A stretch of DNA of 16,027 bases from Flavobacteriaceae bacterium (GTDB lineage Bacteria > Bacteroidota > Bacteroidia > Flavobacteriales > Weeksellaceae): NCBI GenBank assembly GCA_031289875.1, contig JAITOO010000025.1, forward strand, positions 1 through 16,027. Direction: 5' to 3'. A program made the translations under genes and the position numbers. Each line of letters begins with the position of its first letter. Positions within the stretch are counted from its first letter, which is position 1. Below the pieces are notes generated by a model. The model was given only the letters and a program-made list of their open reading frames with translations, was not told the origin of the DNA and did not search any database. Below, piece after piece: positions 15,101-16,027 of the stretch.

Positions 15101-15959
15101 AAGAACGCTGGAAGCTCAGCCTCAGCACTTTATGGACGACCACGATTTGAATAGCCTGAAAGTATTGGGTTCTGTGGGCGAGCCTCTGAACGAGGAAGCA
15201 TGGCAGTGGTTCTACACCAAAGTCGGAAAGGAAAGTTGTCCGCTTGTTGATACATGGTTCCAGACCGAAACCGGCGGCATTATGATTTCCGCTTTGGCGG
15301 GAGTTACCCCAACCAAAGCTACCTATGCAACCAAACCTTTCATGGGCATTGAGACCTGCTTGGTAGGCGAAGACAGCGAGGAAATCGAAGGACACGGCGA
15401 GGGAAGTCTTTGCATTAAGAATAATTGGCCCGGCATAGCGCGGACGATTTACGGCAATCATCAAAGGTTCAAAGATTTGTATTTCTCTCGTTACGACGGT
15501 AAATATTTCACAGGAGATATTGCCACGCGGGACATCGAAGGAAACTACAAAGTTATCGGACGCGTGGACAACACGATTGTCGTATCCGACCACAAGTTAT
15601 CTACATCGCCGATAGAAAGCGTTATCAACGAACATACGCTGGTTACGGAATCTGCTATCGTGGGCTACCCTCACAGCATCAAAGGAAATGCTTTGTACGC
15701 TTTTGTGATTACTTACGAAAAACCTGCAAACGAAGCAGTTACCGGAAACGAAATTTTGCAGCATATCGAAAGAACCATCGGCGGCATTGCAAAACCTGAC
15801 AAGATTCAATTCGTATCAGGTTTGCCGAGAACCCGTAACGGCAAGATTATGAGAAACGTACTGCAAAAAATTGCCGCAGGCGAGATTGACAACCTTGGGG
15901 ATATTTCAGACATCATCAACCCTGAGGTACTTGATAAAATAATTAAAGAAAGGCTTTAA
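12138..15959 (+). CDS. Fused propionyl-CoA synthetase-like (PrpE) and acetyl-CoA synthetase-like (AcsA) protein, 1273 residues
   Basis: Two complete acyl-CoA synthetases in one frame. Single PrpE or Acs proteins are about 630-660 residues. Half 1 (about 1-623) is PrpE-like: N-terminal cap with FWGEQ, P-loop TSGTTGKPKG (241-250), SDVGWIVGHSY (282-292), VAGERCD, DHWWQTETAW (388-397), hinge GRLDDVINVAGHRLS (495-509) and catalytic Lys590 in KTRSGK. It should activate propionate and/or acetate via an acyl-AMP. A linker (about 624-652) leads to half 2, Acs-like: a second cap with FWEKIA, GSVGEPLNEEAW, DTWFQTETGG (1038-1047) and Lys1236 in RTRNGK. Half 2 departs from consensus at key sites: P-loop SSESSGNPKG (891-900), Leu937-Ala938 in the acyl pocket, GRVDNTIVVSDHKL (1141-1154), where the usual GHR is Asp-His-Lys. 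Half 1 is probably active; half 2 may be impaired or repurposed. The gene stands alone, with a structured leader and its own terminator. Confidence 0.92.
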   Translation: MSNLYQQKFQESIANPEKFWGEQAKSIRWFKEPEVILSKNQHGLYEWYKDGWVNMSYLCIDKHIEDGYGDETAIIYESPVTNTKSKITYNQLLQKVSKLAGGLKKLGVQKGDTVLVYMPMIPQTLIAMLACARIGAIHSVVFGGFAPKELAVRINDCKPKVIISATSGVEVEKVIPYKPMVDEAIAIAEYKPSYVVLYNRRLGAFCPEQDYDVDFNTLINLSDPAPYVEVESTHPLFILYTSGTTGKPKGVVHDTGGYAVALKYTMGAIYDSKPGDVYWAASDVGWIVGHSYIVYAPLINRNATIVYEGKPVRTPDAGTFWRIIEEYRVRVFFSAPTAFRVIRKEDPNGDLIKQRDISCLKYQFVAGERCDAATLEWLQEQLGIPVIDHWWQTETAWAIMGNFMGYDQGFPVKPGSAGKPVPGYDVQVFGNNGEPLGENEEGAGVIKLPLPPGTLTTLWQAEERYKESYLSQYPGYYFTGDGIYRDEDGYHFITGRLDDVINVAGHRLSTSEMEEIIARNPHVAECAAMGIEDTIKGQVPFVVIVSKDDEIEASQLELELKHSIRKQIGAIASLNRVIQLKRLPKTRSGKVLRRLIRNIADGKEFAIPSTLEDPTIVNEIIQVFKEEGVGTYGFSAERAKGTLDDLTVTSNLDYEKFYTESLEQTNDFWEKIARTFVWKKEWDTVSETNFDKAEFKWFSGGKLNITENCLDRHLERLGDKPSLLFEGNEPDEPTRTLTYKELYGEVCKLANVLKSKGIEKGDRICIYMPMIPEAQIAALACARVGAVHTLVFSGYSSKALMYRIKNCEAKMVITADGSHRGAKFTNLKSIVDEALKEVPAVESVIVYDRTHHQISMTEGRDEYWNSLTENADIHCPAEEMEAEDPLFIIYSSESSGNPKGIVHTCGGYMVYVAYTFKNVFQIGTDDVYFCSADFGWLAGHSYNIYAPLLTGVTSVLFEGAPAYPDYSRFWKIIEKYKVTHFYTAPTTLRTLEAQPQHFMDDHDLNSLKVLGSVGEPLNEEAWQWFYTKVGKESCPLVDTWFQTETGGIMISALAGVTPTKATYATKPFMGIETCLVGEDSEEIEGHGEGSLCIKNNWPGIARTIYGNHQRFKDLYFSRYDGKYFTGDIATRDIEGNYKVIGRVDNTIVVSDHKLSTSPIESVINEHTLVTESAIVGYPHSIKGNALYAFVITYEKPANEAVTGNEILQHIERTIGGIAKPDKIQFVSGLPRTRNGKIMRNVLQKIAAGEIDNLGDISDIINPEVLDKIIKERL

Positions 15960-15981
15960 TTGTGTTGTTTTTTCAATTGAA

Positions 15982-16011
15982 GGGGGGCTGTCGAAAGGCA
16001 GTCTCTTTTTT
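15982..16011 (+). terminator. Strong intrinsic terminator after the synthetase fusion gene
   Basis: GGGGGCTGTC (about 15983-15992), a GAAA tetraloop, then GGCAGTCTCT (15997-16006) and a T-run to 16011. The 10-bp stem contains several G-U pairs but is capped by a GNRA loop. It starts 23 bases after the stop codon, ending a single-gene transcript. Confidence 0.82.
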
Positions 16012-16027
16012 ATGAATATCGGACATT

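Noticed and set aside
15099..15593. 164-codon - strand frame inside the synthetase fusion
   Set aside because: Antisense shadow of conserved Acs motifs.
1..16027. CRISPR array, insertion sequence, tRNA, toxin-antitoxin or phage-defence system
   Set aside because: I saw no regularly spaced repeats, transposase, tRNA cloverleaf or defence-type protein. Nearly all the sequence is accounted for by core metabolic genes and two leader regions.

Overview
The window is chromosomal DNA from a member of the Bacteroidota, most likely a Bacteroidales-type anaerobe. The reasons are the promoter style (TTG about 19-22 bases before TAnnTTTG), A-rich upstream regions with few Shine-Dalgarno sites, a DUF4270 surface lipoprotein, and the cluster of a half-length GT5 protein, DUF4270 and glmS, which I remember as a recurring Bacteroidota arrangement. 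I see no tRNA, rRNA, insertion sequence or CRISPR array. Most of the window is core metabolism.

Layout. Bases 1-4360 (+): a promoter, a half-length glycogen-synthase-like protein with eroded motifs, a DUF4270 lipoprotein and glmS form a tight operon that ends at a bidirectional terminator (4327-4359). Bases 4376-11164 (-): a pyrimidine operon pyrB-pyrC-carA-carB, transcribed leftward. It makes carbamoyl phosphate (CarAB), carbamoyl aspartate (PyrB) and dihydroorotate (PyrC). Its leader of about 280 nt has a good promoter, an 82-codon open frame whose stop overlaps the pyrB start (ATGA), and a terminator-like hairpin with nine U inside that frame. This resembles enterobacterial pyrL attenuation. 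Bases 11362-11676 (-): a small alkyltransferase-like DNA-repair protein with Ala in place of the catalytic Cys. Bases 11677-12137: an AT-rich intergenic region with a promoter, a twice-occurring operator-like motif, a possible 8-codon leader ORF and two long stem-loops. Bases 12138-15959 (+): a 1273-residue fusion of a PrpE-like propionyl-CoA synthetase and an AcsA-like acetyl-CoA synthetase, followed by a strong terminator with a GAAA tetraloop.

The less ordinary parts are the PrpE-Acs fusion, whose second half has lost several adenylation/thioesterification motif residues, and the two structured leaders before pyrB and before the fusion gene. The rest is standard nucleotide, amino-sugar and acyl-CoA metabolism. 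All functional calls come from reading motifs by eye; no database search was run.
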